Assembly: GCA_963922455.1 (NCBI GenBank) | Contig: CAWUIO010000095.1 | Location: 1 to 25,386, forward strand | Source: CAWUIO01 sp963922455 | Lineage (GTDB): Bacteria > Bacteroidota > Bacteroidia > Cytophagales > Microscillaceae | Length of the DNA: 25,386 bases | Direction: 5' to 3' | Part shown: piece by piece, positions 1 to 8,700 of the stretch | How positions within the stretch are numbered: position 1 is the stretch's first letter | Layout: every line of letters starts with the position of its first letter | The notes under the pieces: generated by a model | Databases searched by the model: none | Told to the model about the DNA's origin: nothing | Seen by the model: only the letters and a program-made list of their open reading frames with translations | Program-made: the position numbers and the translations under genes

Positions 1-15
1 AATAAAGCACTCTCC

Positions 16-252
16 TCATTCCAAGCTTTCTAGCTTTTCGGACAGTCTTAGGTGGGTAAACGATACATTATCAACCGAAGCGGTTACCACAATACGGTTG
101 GAATGTTTTTGGGCGGCAATGGCGGCGGCAATATCCATAAGGTGCATCATCCGGCCTCCCATTAAGTTGTTGAAGGTATTGGTATAATTGGGCAAGACCA
201 TTTCGGTCATAGTCACGAATGATTCTCGGGCAAATTTATCTTTACGGGGCAT
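16..252 (-). CDS. Acyl-CoA thioesterase (hotdog fold), apparently shortened
   Basis: The reading frame resembles the N-terminal half of YciA/ACOT-type acyl-CoA thioesterases, which hydrolyse acyl-CoA to free acid and CoA. After the start come an ARESFVTMTEMVLP stretch, then NTFNNLMGGRMMHLMD (the N-terminal strand and the helix that carries the catalytic Asp in this family), then VVTASVDNVSF. I start it at 252, because the longer frame to 312 would overlap the upstream dioxygenase stop at 285, and the family similarity begins right after the Met at 252. Only about 78 residues precede a TGA at 16-18, whereas family members are usually 130-170 residues, so the second half of the fold is missing. 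The sequence after VSF (THLRLSEKLESLE) matches the family poorly. This may be a frameshift, a nonsense change or a decayed gene; the edge of the window prevents a decision. It probably shares a transcript with the dioxygenase 32 bases upstream. Confidence 0.6.
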   Translation of the reverse strand: MPRKDKFARESFVTMTEMVLPNYTNTFNNLMGGRMMHLMDIAAAIAAQKHSNRIVVTASVDNVSFTHLRLSEKLESLE

Positions 253-284
253 AGGTTTTATTAAGCAAATTGACGTTGAATTTT

Positions 285-1292
285 TTACGGGTTTGAGGGC
301 ATATGTCCCCAATTTTCCATTTCTTCATCCGTCCACAAACGGGGGTAAAAAATAGTTCTTTGAAAACGGGGAGGAAGATAGCGGGGCCAGTTGGTTCCCC
401 CTGTGGCCTCAATTGTAGTAGATTTATCGCGTAAGTGTCTTCCGGCAGCTTTTAAATGGCCCATACGCCACTGCACATTGATCATCTGATCGTATTCTTT
501 CAGCAGTTGGCGGCTTTCTTCCAACTCAGGGCCAGGGGGCAATTGCAAGTAACATTGCCATAGGTTACGGTCCCGGTACAAACGGGCCAAACGGACAAAC
601 TCTTCCCGGTAATGTTCTTGAAAATGCTGAGAAGTAATCGTCTCTTTACCCGTACCCTGGTCGGTGGCCCCTTTGAGCCAATAGAGGTATTGAAATATTT
701 CCGCGACATCAGCCTTTTCACTGAGACTACTCTGATATGGCTTCTGGATCAACTGATAAAAATCGGTAGAACAAATCTCTATTTTACGAAACTGGGCCGA
801 CTGAAAGCCACTTGAAGGCAAGAGTGCCATCCTAAATTTCTTAAATTGCTCAGTATCCAAGCCCTCAACCATCACATCCATGGCTTGGATAAGGTTGGCA
901 AAATAGCGAATGATTCGCTTCAATCGATCATTAAAAAAACTAGCTTGTGGGTGGTTTTGATGAGCAATCTGATCAATCTCCCATAAAATCAAGTTAAAAT
1001 AGAGCTCATTGATTTGATGGATCACAATAAAAATCTTCTCGTCCGGGAAGTCTGTCCGAGGGCTTTGCAAAGAGAGGAGGGTGTCCAAATGGATATAATC
1101 CCAATATTTGAGATAATTGGAATGCAAAAGGCCCTCCAAATTAGAAACCAAGTCCTGTCCGGTGAGTCGGTATTTGGCCTTAAGCTCATACAGCTTTTTC
1201 ATCAAGGCCTCGTTCAATTCAATTTCATCCATAGTAGCGTGGGTTAAAGTGGCTTCCTGCTTTTGACGATGAGTACAAATATCGTTTACCAT
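285..1292 (-). CDS. kynA: Tryptophan 2,3-dioxygenase
   Basis: Heme enzyme that opens the indole ring of L-tryptophan with O2 to give N-formylkynurenine, the first step of the kynurenine pathway, in the cytoplasm. The 335-residue product shows the family landmarks in order: YWDYIHLDTLLSLQ (about 63-76), FIVIHQINELYFNL (88-101) with the distal-pocket His92, KKFRMALLPSSGFQSAQFRKIE (151-172) with the substrate-carboxylate Arg154, WRMGHLKAAGRHL with the proximal heme ligand His279, and the ATGGTNWPRYLPPR loop (296-309) that closes on the substrate. Length and motif order fit a complete enzyme. An internal Met at residue 21 is a possible alternative start. The thioesterase frame follows 32 bases downstream. 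The upstream gap to the divergent channel gene holds a GC-rich hairpin element. No other kynurenine-pathway gene is in the window, but glutaryl-CoA dehydrogenase lies 3 kb away. Confidence 0.95.
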   Translation of the reverse strand: MVNDICTHRQKQEATLTHATMDEIELNEALMKKLYELKAKYRLTGQDLVSNLEGLLHSNYLKYWDYIHLDTLLSLQSPRTDFPDEKIFIVIHQINELYFNLILWEIDQIAHQNHPQASFFNDRLKRIIRYFANLIQAMDVMVEGLDTEQFKKFRMALLPSSGFQSAQFRKIEICSTDFYQLIQKPYQSSLSEKADVAEIFQYLYWLKGATDQGTGKETITSQHFQEHYREEFVRLARLYRDRNLWQCYLQLPPGPELEESRQLLKEYDQMINVQWRMGHLKAAGRHLRDKSTTIEATGGTNWPRYLPPRFQRTIFYPRLWTDEEMENWGHMPSNP

Positions 1293-1322
1293 TTGGCAAC
1301 CTGCAACCTTCCCTACCAGCTA

Positions 1323-1436
1323 TTTGGGGCTGCCCCCGGCGAAAAGCTAGGGTTTCTCTATTAAAAATTCCTGCCGCCGGCGCCGGCACTATGGATCAGC
1401 TTTTTCCCTACTCCTTTAGCGCCGGGAAGCCCCAAA
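1323..1436. repeat. GC-rich palindromic element, remote member of the dispersed repeat family
   Basis: A 114-base inverted-repeat element in the 268-base gap between two divergent genes. The outer arms TTTGGGGCT (1323-1331) and AGCCCCAAA (1428-1436) are perfect complements, and the next pair CCCGGCG (1335-1341) / CGCCGGG (1420-1426) continues the stem. The middle holds a perfect 12-base palindrome, GCCGGCGCCGGC (1376-1387). The GGGGCTGCCCCCG left end matches that of the copy at 24444-24576. The other conserved blocks of that family are missing, so kinship is probable but not certain. The flanking DNA is AT-rich. Confidence 0.6.
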
Positions 1437-1560
1437 ACTCCCAATCGACCGAAAAACTTAGATTTACGGGGGAAGCCCTATTTTTCTTATTTTGCTTTAA
1501 ATTATTTTTATATTTTGCATTTTTACCCTGATTTTTTAATCCAATAAAGGTGGCACCCCC

Positions 1561-3456
1561 ATGATTAGTCGGTATTTACTTATTTTTTTACTTCCCTATG
1601 GCTTCCTCTTTTTATTATTGGTTTTGTCTTGGTTTGCCGTTCGCAGGATACCCCTGCAAGCCAAGAGTTTACAGATTTTGTTTGGTTTTTTTATCCTCTT
1701 CGTTTTTTCCATTTACATCTTTATCGAGGATAAGGTGTATGAGCCTTATGTCATGGAAAATCACACTACGACCTCCCAAGGTTTGATTATAGGAGCTTCA
1801 GAACAGTTTGATACCCTGGGAGTTAGTAAAAATGTTGGAGATTATATCACGGCCAAAGAATACAAAAAACTTCAAAAACTAGCCGAGTTTCGTATTGGAG
1901 AGGAGCTTACGTTTGAGAGCGGGGAAAACCGGGTCGTGGAGGTAACCGGAGGCAAAGGAAATCGCTACCGGCTCATTCCCATCTTGACCGACCCGGATGA
2001 TTTTGAGGAACTTAGCAATATCTTACAAGCCGGTAAGAAGCTCCCGGTCAAAAAAAGCCTGATTAAGATATTACCCGTGATTGATCACTTAAACAAAAGT
2101 TTTGTGGTGATCCCTATTCTTATTTTTGCCTTTTTGTTTCATAGTTTGGTTAATTTTTTCCTTTGGGAAGGACTCTTTGTCGATGAAAATAATGAACCCA
2201 TGGTGCCCAAATTATTGCGGCAGCTAACGGCGGGTTTTATTTTTATAAGCTCCATTACGATTGCCGTGGCCGTCATTTATCCTACTTTTCTTACTACCTT
2301 TCTCACAACGATCGGGACTTCGGGGGCCATAGCTGCATTTCTTGCCCAGCAACCTATTCGACAAGCTTTTACTGCTTTGTCTCTCAATCTCAACAAGACC
2401 ATTCGCCCTAACCATCTGATTGAGATTGATGGCAAAGTAGGCTTGGTCAAAGAAATAGGATGGAAGTCTATCAAAATGGAAACGCGGGACAAAACCCAGC
2501 TTTCGGTGCCTAACACGATCTTGGTAAACTCTATTTACACCAATCAAACCATATTGCATGGGCATCGCTTAATCGATTTTCAGGTGTATACCAAGGCCAG
2601 CAGTAGCCCGGCCCTTGTAAGAGAAGTACTTCGCAAGTGTGTAAATGACTCAGATATGGTAAAGGATGAGCCGCAAATCACCTTATCCAAAATTTTGACG
2701 ACTCGTTGCCTATACACTATAGAAGTACCTACTGATGTTTTTGATATGGAAGAGGTGAAGGGGGAGATCCTTACCTCCATTTGGTATGCCTTGCGTCGGG
2801 AACGGCTACACCCTCGACATGAGATGGAGCCTGTAGAAAATCCGGTAGAAAGAGCCAAGGAGTTACTCAATAAAGTAGAAATTTTGGCTCCATTGAGTAA
2901 TTGGCAAGACCAGTTGTTATCTCAAAAAGCGGAGTGGCTTCGGTATGGCTGGCCCGAAAAAATTATTGTGGAAGGGGGCACGGATGCAGCTCTGTTTATC
3001 GTTGCTGAAGGGAGTGTAGACGTGTTGGTGAGGCAGGAAGATGGTTCGGATTTAAAAATAACCGAAATTAGTTCGGATTCGGATCCTATCTTTGGAGAGA
3101 TGTCTTTGTTGACTGGGGAGCCAAGAACGGCTACCATTCGGGCCCGGGAAGATGTTTTAGTGTGTAAGATAAGTAAGGCAAGTATTCACCCCATGCTCCG
3201 GTCCAAACCTGCTGTATTAAAGGAGTTGAGCCATAAATTGGCCGTACGGCAAATGGAAATTCAGCAGAAAGAAGAAGACTATGCCGAAAAACTAGCCAAA
3301 AAACACGAAGATGGCCTGGCCGATAAGTTTTTACAAAGAATTTCCGACTTTTTTCAAGTAGATGTGGACAGCAAAGAAGAGGAAGCGAACGCTCATGTCC
3401 CGTCGGCAAATCATGATACGAATAAGGCTAATAATTCTGAGGAAAATAATACCTAA
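1561..3456 (+). CDS. MscS-family mechanosensitive channel with C-terminal cyclic-nucleotide-binding domain
   Basis: A 631-residue inner-membrane channel of the MscS-plus-CNBD type. Hydrophobic segments are seen at about 5-27, 37-55, 181-202 and 222-242. These are followed by the MscS pore helix region (TTIGTSGAIAAFLAQQ, from 249) and the MscS beta domain (GKVGLVKEIGWKSIKMETRD, then LSVPNTILVNS). From about 440 to 560 a Crp-like cNMP-binding domain follows. Its phosphate-binding cassette is FGEMSLLTGEPRTATI (511-526), with the expected Gly512-Glu513 and Arg522-Thr523-Ala524. The region between the second and third membrane segments (about 56-180) is soluble and unassigned. The C-terminus (about 565-631) is charged and probably coiled or disordered. 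In this family, ligand gating rather than tension may dominate; whether the ligand is cAMP, cGMP or something else cannot be read here. Its 3' end overlaps the next gene, which suggests co-transcription. Confidence 0.9.
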   Translation: MISRYLLIFLLPYGFLFLLLVLSWFAVRRIPLQAKSLQILFGFFILFVFSIYIFIEDKVYEPYVMENHTTTSQGLIIGASEQFDTLGVSKNVGDYITAKEYKKLQKLAEFRIGEELTFESGENRVVEVTGGKGNRYRLIPILTDPDDFEELSNILQAGKKLPVKKSLIKILPVIDHLNKSFVVIPILIFAFLFHSLVNFFLWEGLFVDENNEPMVPKLLRQLTAGFIFISSITIAVAVIYPTFLTTFLTTIGTSGAIAAFLAQQPIRQAFTALSLNLNKTIRPNHLIEIDGKVGLVKEIGWKSIKMETRDKTQLSVPNTILVNSIYTNQTILHGHRLIDFQVYTKASSSPALVREVLRKCVNDSDMVKDEPQITLSKILTTRCLYTIEVPTDVFDMEEVKGEILTSIWYALRRERLHPRHEMEPVENPVERAKELLNKVEILAPLSNWQDQLLSQKAEWLRYGWPEKIIVEGGTDAALFIVAEGSVDVLVRQEDGSDLKITEISSDSDPIFGEMSLLTGEPRTATIRAREDVLVCKISKASIHPMLRSKPAVLKELSHKLAVRQMEIQQKEEDYAEKLAKKHEDGLADKFLQRISDFFQVDVDSKEEEANAHVPSANHDTNKANNSEENNT

Positions 3457-4351
3457 GCATGCTCCGATAAGCTTAATTGTCCTGCTATACTGTATGATTG
3501 GGGCTAAGGCAAGCCTCGCCCAAGTAGTCATATCGGAGCAAGTGCATAATTTGATTGAAGCTGGCGATCACTTAGAAAGAGATGAAAATAACTGGATAGC
3601 TGCCCTCTGGCAATACAAGCAAGCTTGGCAAACTGCCCAAGACATCGGGGATTGGATGGGAGAAGCCCGTTCTTTAGCTAAAATTGCCGAATTGGAAACG
3701 TGGCACCAGGGCGAACAAGATACTATCGAGCTTTACCTAAAACAATATTACGAACTGGCCTATCAGATGGCTAATTTTGAGCTATTGGGTCACGCTTGCG
3801 AGTTGTGGGGCAACTATGTCAACAACAATACGGGTTTAAAAGGAGTGTCAGGCTATCATATCCAAGCGTATCAACATTACCAACGCCTCCCCGAAAATTA
3901 TTCCAAGCAAATCCGGGTAATCCGGAAGTTAATACTCATTTACCAGATAACGAAGCAGTATACCAAGCGCTTAGATTGGCATCTGCTACTCTTAAAAAAA
4001 GCTCAAAAAGCTGGGAAAACGAAAGACGTCGTTGCTCTATGCGGGGAGTTGGCGAGCGATTATAGTCATATGGGCCGTTTAGACTCGGCTGAAACCTTAT
4101 TAAAACTAGGGGAAGAGTACAGGTCGCTGATACCCCGAGATCCTAATGCCTTGGAAACAGACGGCATAGAACCCTACCTTCAAAGCTATTACGCGGGGCA
4201 ACAAGCGCTCGAGTTTGCCTATCAGGATAGGAAGGCCACCCTAATCACAAACTTGATTTTAGTATCTCTTACCTTCCTGTTTTTATTTGTCTTTATCCGG
4301 CATTTGTATAGGCAATACCAAAATTTTTATCAAACGGGACGGAATGCCTAG
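3395..4351 (+). CDS. Membrane-anchored TPR-like helical-repeat protein
   Basis: A 318-residue protein of unknown specific function. It has a basic N-terminus, a hydrophobic segment (ISLIVLLYCMIGAKASLAQ) that looks like a signal peptide cut after SLAQ, a helical middle with TPR-like periodicity (for example WIAALWQYKQAWQTAQDIGD and MGRLDSAETLLKLGEEY), and a C-terminal membrane segment (ITNLILVSLTFLFLFVFI) followed by a short basic tail. This layout recalls the periplasmic TPR sensor portion of Bacteroidota signalling proteins, but no kinase, cyclase or DNA-binding domain follows. I start at 3395, which has GAGGAAG about 9 bases upstream; 3413 is an equally plausible start. Either way the gene begins inside the 3' end of the MscS-CNBD gene, so the two are likely co-translated and may work together. 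Confidence 0.75.
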   Translation: MSRRQIMIRIRLIILRKIIPKHAPISLIVLLYCMIGAKASLAQVVISEQVHNLIEAGDHLERDENNWIAALWQYKQAWQTAQDIGDWMGEARSLAKIAELETWHQGEQDTIELYLKQYYELAYQMANFELLGHACELWGNYVNNNTGLKGVSGYHIQAYQHYQRLPENYSKQIRVIRKLILIYQITKQYTKRLDWHLLLLKKAQKAGKTKDVVALCGELASDYSHMGRLDSAETLLKLGEEYRSLIPRDPNALETDGIEPYLQSYYAGQQALEFAYQDRKATLITNLILVSLTFLFLFVFIRHLYRQYQNFYQTGRNA

Positions 4352-4366
4352 CTTACTTACCTTGGC

Positions 4367-4380
4367 TTAAGCTAGCTTAA
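4367..4380. promoter_or_regulatory. Perfect 14-base palindrome ahead of glutaryl-CoA dehydrogenase
   Basis: TTAAGCTAGCTTAA reads the same on both strands. It lies 15 bases after the TPR gene stop and 20 bases before a TATTTTTG element, so it sits at or just upstream of the expected -33 region. A dimeric repressor or activator site is a reasonable guess. It has no loop, so it is a poor terminator. Confidence 0.4.
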
Positions 4381-4400
4381 AGTTTGCGCGGTTTTTTTTG

Positions 4401-4408
4401 TATTTTTG
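4401..4408 (+). promoter_or_regulatory. Putative Bacteroidota -7 promoter element (TATTTTTG)
   Basis: This matches the TAnnTTTG consensus used by the Bacteroidota primary sigma factor. Transcription would start a few bases downstream and leave a leader of roughly 45-50 bases before the ATG at 4463. A TTG at 4384-4386 is closer than the ideal -33 spacing, so the promoter is only moderately supported. Confidence 0.45.
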
Positions 4409-4462
4409 TAAGCAAAAGGGTTTCACAAGACCTTTTATAAAAAAACGCTAAAGCTAATCCTT

Positions 4463-5701
4463 ATGAATCCAGTAGATACGCTTACTCAAGCGCCTCTTGA
4501 TACGTTTCAACGTAGTAGCAAAGAAGATACCTTTGAGCATCCTGATTTTTATAATTTGGATGATTTATTTAGTGAGGAGCAATTGCTTATCCGCAAGGCA
4601 GTACGCGACTTCGTTAAAAAAGAAATATCACCCATCATTGAAGATTGCGCCCAAAAGGCTCAATTTCCCCATCATATCGTTCGGAAATTTGGTGAAATGG
4701 GGGTGTTTGGACCTACCGTGCCCTTGGAGTACAACCCCAATGGAGGGCTGGATTACATCTCGTATGGCCTCATGATGCAAGAAATAGAACGCGGAGACTC
4801 GGGTATGCGTTCTACGGCTTCGGTACAGGGCTCCTTGGTAATGTACCCCATTTATGAATTTGGAAGTGAAGAGCAAAGAAGAAAATACCTTCCCAAGCTA
4901 GCCTCAGGAGAAATGCTAGGGTGTTTTGGATTGACCGAGCCAGACCACGGCTCTAACCCCAGCGGCATGACAAGCCATTTCACCGACCAAGGAGACCATT
5001 ACCTGCTTAATGGGGCAAAAATGTGGATCTCGAACTCACCCTACGCCGATGTGGCCGTAGTTTGGGCCAAAAGTGAAGAAGGGCGTATCCACGGTTTGAT
5101 TGTAGAAAAGGGTATGGAAGGCTTTTCGGCCCCTGAGATTCACCATAAATGGTCTTTGCGGGCCAGCATTACCGGAGAACTGGTTTTTCAAGACGTGAAA
5201 GTACCCAAAGAAAACCTCCTTCCCGGGATTTCGGGCCTTAAGGGTCCTTTGAAATGTTTGGACAAGGCCCGTTACGGCATTGCTTGGGGGGCCACCGGAG
5301 CCGCGATGGATTGCTATGAGACCGCTCGTCGTTATTCATTGGAGCGGGTTCAGTTTGACCGGCCCATTGGGGGCTTTCAATTGATGCAGAAGAAACTGGC
5401 TGAGATGTTGACCGAAATTACCAAAGCCCAGTTGGTTTGCTGGCGTTTAGGTAATCTCATGAATGAAGGCCGGGCCAGCACCGCTCAAATTTCCCTTGCC
5501 AAGCGGAATAATGTAGCCATGGCCTTGGATATTGCCCGCGAAGCCCGGCAGATATTGGGAGGAATGGGCATTACTGGTGATTATTCTATGATGCGGCATA
5601 TGATGAACCTGGAGTCGGTCATCACGTATGAAGGTACCCACGATATACACTTATTAATCTTAGGGCACTCCATTACCGGTTTGTCAGCCTTTCGTGGATA
5701 A
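4463..5701 (+). CDS. gcdH: Glutaryl-CoA dehydrogenase (acyl-CoA dehydrogenase family)
   Basis: FAD enzyme that oxidises and decarboxylates glutaryl-CoA to crotonyl-CoA in lysine and tryptophan catabolism, passing electrons to electron-transfer flavoprotein. The 412-residue product aligns over its length with this subfamily: RSTASVQGSLVMYPIYEFGS, then GEMLGCFGLTEPDHGSNPSGM (flavin and substrate binding), the KMWISNSPYADVAVVWAK strand, RYSLERVQFDRPIGGFQ, and the C-terminal VITYEGTHDIHLLILG with the catalytic base Glu390. YEGTHDIHxLILG with a Glu at this C-terminal place is typical of glutaryl-CoA rather than of short/medium-chain enzymes. The gene appears to be its own transcription unit, with a promoter-like element upstream and a strong terminator just after the stop. 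A tryptophan 2,3-dioxygenase gene 3 kb away fits a tryptophan/lysine breakdown role, but the genes are not linked in one operon. Confidence 0.93.
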   Translation: MNPVDTLTQAPLDTFQRSSKEDTFEHPDFYNLDDLFSEEQLLIRKAVRDFVKKEISPIIEDCAQKAQFPHHIVRKFGEMGVFGPTVPLEYNPNGGLDYISYGLMMQEIERGDSGMRSTASVQGSLVMYPIYEFGSEEQRRKYLPKLASGEMLGCFGLTEPDHGSNPSGMTSHFTDQGDHYLLNGAKMWISNSPYADVAVVWAKSEEGRIHGLIVEKGMEGFSAPEIHHKWSLRASITGELVFQDVKVPKENLLPGISGLKGPLKCLDKARYGIAWGATGAAMDCYETARRYSLERVQFDRPIGGFQLMQKKLAEMLTEITKAQLVCWRLGNLMNEGRASTAQISLAKRNNVAMALDIAREARQILGGMGITGDYSMMRHMMNLESVITYEGTHDIHLLILGHSITGLSAFRG

Positions 5702-5719
5702 AAATTGAAACGATATAGG

Positions 5720-5748
5720 GGCCTTTCCTTGGAAAGGCCTTTTTTTTT
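5720..5748 (+). terminator. Rho-independent terminator after glutaryl-CoA dehydrogenase
   Basis: A perfect 9-base stem GGCCTTTCC (5720-5728) / GGAAAGGCC (5731-5739) is followed by nine T (5740-5748). It starts 19 bases after the stop codon. It also shows that the longer open frame of the next gene, beginning at 5705, is not the real start. Confidence 0.9.
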
Positions 5749-5767
5749 GAAGCAAACACACAAACCC

Positions 5768-8700
5768 ATGAAACGTACTTTTTTTGGCTATTGGCTGCTT
5801 ATTTTAGGGAGTATCTGGGCCAGCTTGTCCCAAACGAGCCAGGCCCAAGTAATCAATGAATTTGTTTTCAGCCACGATGGCGGAAGCGATATCAATGAAT
5901 ACATTGAAGTAAAAAGCCAAGCCTTCCGAGACTTATCCGATTTGACTTTGGTGATCATCGAGGGAGATGATCTCCTCACAGCTCCCGGACGAATCAATCA
6001 AGTTTTTGCCTTGGACAGCGCCGGAGGAAGCGGTTATTGGTTAAGCCAAATAGGAGATTTAGGCATTGATAACGGATCACAAACCCTTTTACTAGTACAA
6101 AACTTTACGGGGGCCCTCAATGATGATTTGGATACCGACGATGATGGGGTATTAGACACCGAACCTTGGAGCCAGGTTTTAGACGGGGTGGCTATTCGCG
6201 ATGCCGATGCCAGTGATAAAAATTATACCTCCGTGGTTTTAAGGCAGACCTTCGATGGCTCGGCTTTTACCGTGGGGGGAGCCTCTCGCATCCCCGATGG
6301 TACTGACAGTGATGATGATTCGGATTGGGTGCGTAATGATTTTCAAGGGGCCGGGCTTCCCGATGCGCAATTTTTGAGCGTCAAAGCCGACTCGGGAGAG
6401 GCCTTGAACACGCCCGGAATTGAAAACTTCGTCCAAGGATCTGAGAGTGAAGCAATTTTGGCTTTTGCTTTATCAAGCCTGGATGTGACCGAAGCTAGCG
6501 ATAGCCTAAAGGTACCCATTCGGTTTTTTAATCCGATGGGCGGAACCGAAATTAGACTCGAGGTGGGGTTATCAGGAACACCCAGCGCGACCCCGGACTT
6601 AGATTTCTCTATACTTAATAGCCAAAAATCGTTTACTTTGCCGGCAGACACCAGCGGGGTTTTAGAATTTCTCGTATTAATACTTCCCGATACTTTAAAA
6701 GAAGCTACCGAAAGTATTCGACTGACTTTACAGTCAGATACCGGGAATGCCCGCATGGTACGCTCAGAAATTACCCTCAACTTGCTAGATGATGACACGC
6801 CACTCTCTTCTCAAATATTACTCAATGAAGTTCTCATAAACCCTCCCGGGAGTGATACCGGAAACGAGTACATCGAGCTTCGTGGAGATGCTTTGAGCCG
6901 CATCCCCGATGAGACATATCTGGTGTCGGTAGAAAGTGATGCCAATGACCCCGGGGATATCCAGACTATTTTTGAACTATCCGGCTTAACTTTTGGCAGC
7001 AATGGTATTTTAACCCTTTTGCAAGCCAATAGCCCCTATACCGTAGAAGATTCTTCTTTTCAAGTTCAAAGTCCCTCTGAGGGATGGCGGGGCCTGGATA
7101 TTTTTCAAGCAGACAGCCAATCGGATGATATTGAAAATGCTTCGCTCACTTTGTTTATTGTAGAAAGTGGGCAAGTGCCCACGCTGGGTGATGATGTGGA
7201 TGAGGATAATGATGGCAACTTAGATCCTACGGGCCTAGCCAGTATCTGGTTAATTCGAGATCAAATTTCCCTCTTAAATGGGGATTCTGCCGATATTGGC
7301 TATGCCAACTTGGCCTTTGCCCGTAATAACCAAGGCATTGTAAGCAATGGTACCCGGGTAGACTTGGGTACGGCCGACCCCGAATACGTAGCCCGTATTG
7401 GCAAAAGTACAGGGGCTACTACCTCCGATTGGCTTGCGGCCGATATTGAAGGAGATGTACCCGATGTATTTATTCGTAATGACCGGGTAGTACCTACGGC
7501 ATTTGGAGGCTTAGGTTTGAACCATATCGGAGCCAATAACCCGGAAATCCCTAGCGGTTCTATCGTTTCGTTTTCGCAAAGCCGGCAAGTTATACAAGAA
7601 CGGGATACCACCCTCCAGGTTACCATACGCCTAGACCAGCCCAACTCCCTGGCTACCCGAGTTGAGGTAGCCCTAGTGAACGATGAGACCACGGCCGAGC
7701 TAGGCCTTGATTATAGTGGGCTTACCTTTCCGGTGGAGCTTATTTTTCCGCCTAATTCTGATCAAAGCCAATCTTTTTCCATTTCTATCCAAGAAGATTT
7801 AGTGCAAGAGGGTAGCGAGCAAATCGTTTTACTTCTCCAAAACCCCAGTAATCAGACCCTCATTTCCTTGGATCGGCAAGAAATTTTCATCGAGGACAAT
7901 GACATACCGATTACCCCAATTCAAGATATCCGGGATAGTCTTGACTTTTTAGGGAGGCCTTTGTTTGGGGGCATTGTTCGGGTTGCCGGGGTAGTTCACG
8001 GCCCCAATTTTGCCAGCAATGCTTGGAATTTTTACTTGCTGGATGGTTCCGGGCCGCGTCAGGGAATGAATGTCTTTATTTCTCAAGAGGAGGCAAACAC
8101 CTTAGCCGTACCCAATGATTTACAAGAAGGGGACAGTTTGATCTTAGAAGGCCGCATAGATCAAGTGTTTGGCTTAATGCGACTGGAAGATATCAGCTTG
8201 TTTCAGCGGATAGCCCAAGGGGTAGGTTTATTGAATGCAGCCGAAGTGAATGCCCTAGACGAAGATACGGAGTCTCGCCTCCTTATTCTAAGTGATTTAG
8301 AAACCCTGCCCCAAACGCAGAACCAATGGCTCGGTGGGCCAAACTATACCGGAGAAGGCTTTTTGGTAGATATGCAAAAAGGCAATACGCCCATTACCCT
8401 GGCGATAAATGGAAATTTACCCATTGCCCAGCAAAGTTTTGCCGAGGTATTTGGAGATAATGTGCAACAGATCCGGGTAGAGGGGATTGGGAGCCAGCAA
8501 GACCTAGATTCTAGCAATGGATTTTTAGGGGAGGGTTATGTACTCTTGTTGTTCAACCGAGATTTGCTCACTTCCTCAGAAATGAGCATCCAGGCCACCG
8601 ATATTGAGGTGTACCCCAATCCCAGCCGTGCCCAAATTAAGGTACAATGGCCCCCAGAACTGCTAAGAGACCCTCGAATACGTTTGTGGGGCCCCGATGG

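Noticed and set aside
2224..2565. A 113-residue antisense open frame inside the MscS channel gene
   Set aside because: The sense frame encodes the conserved pore and beta domains, and the antisense product matches nothing recognisable.
5705..5767. Upstream extension of the T9SS cargo gene start
   Set aside because: The added residues are encoded by the terminator hairpin and T run of the previous gene, and the signal peptide begins at 5768.
6343..6798. A 151-residue antisense open frame inside the T9SS cargo gene
   Set aside because: It is a shadow of a well-supported coding region; its Ser/Val/Lys-rich composition mirrors the sense codons.
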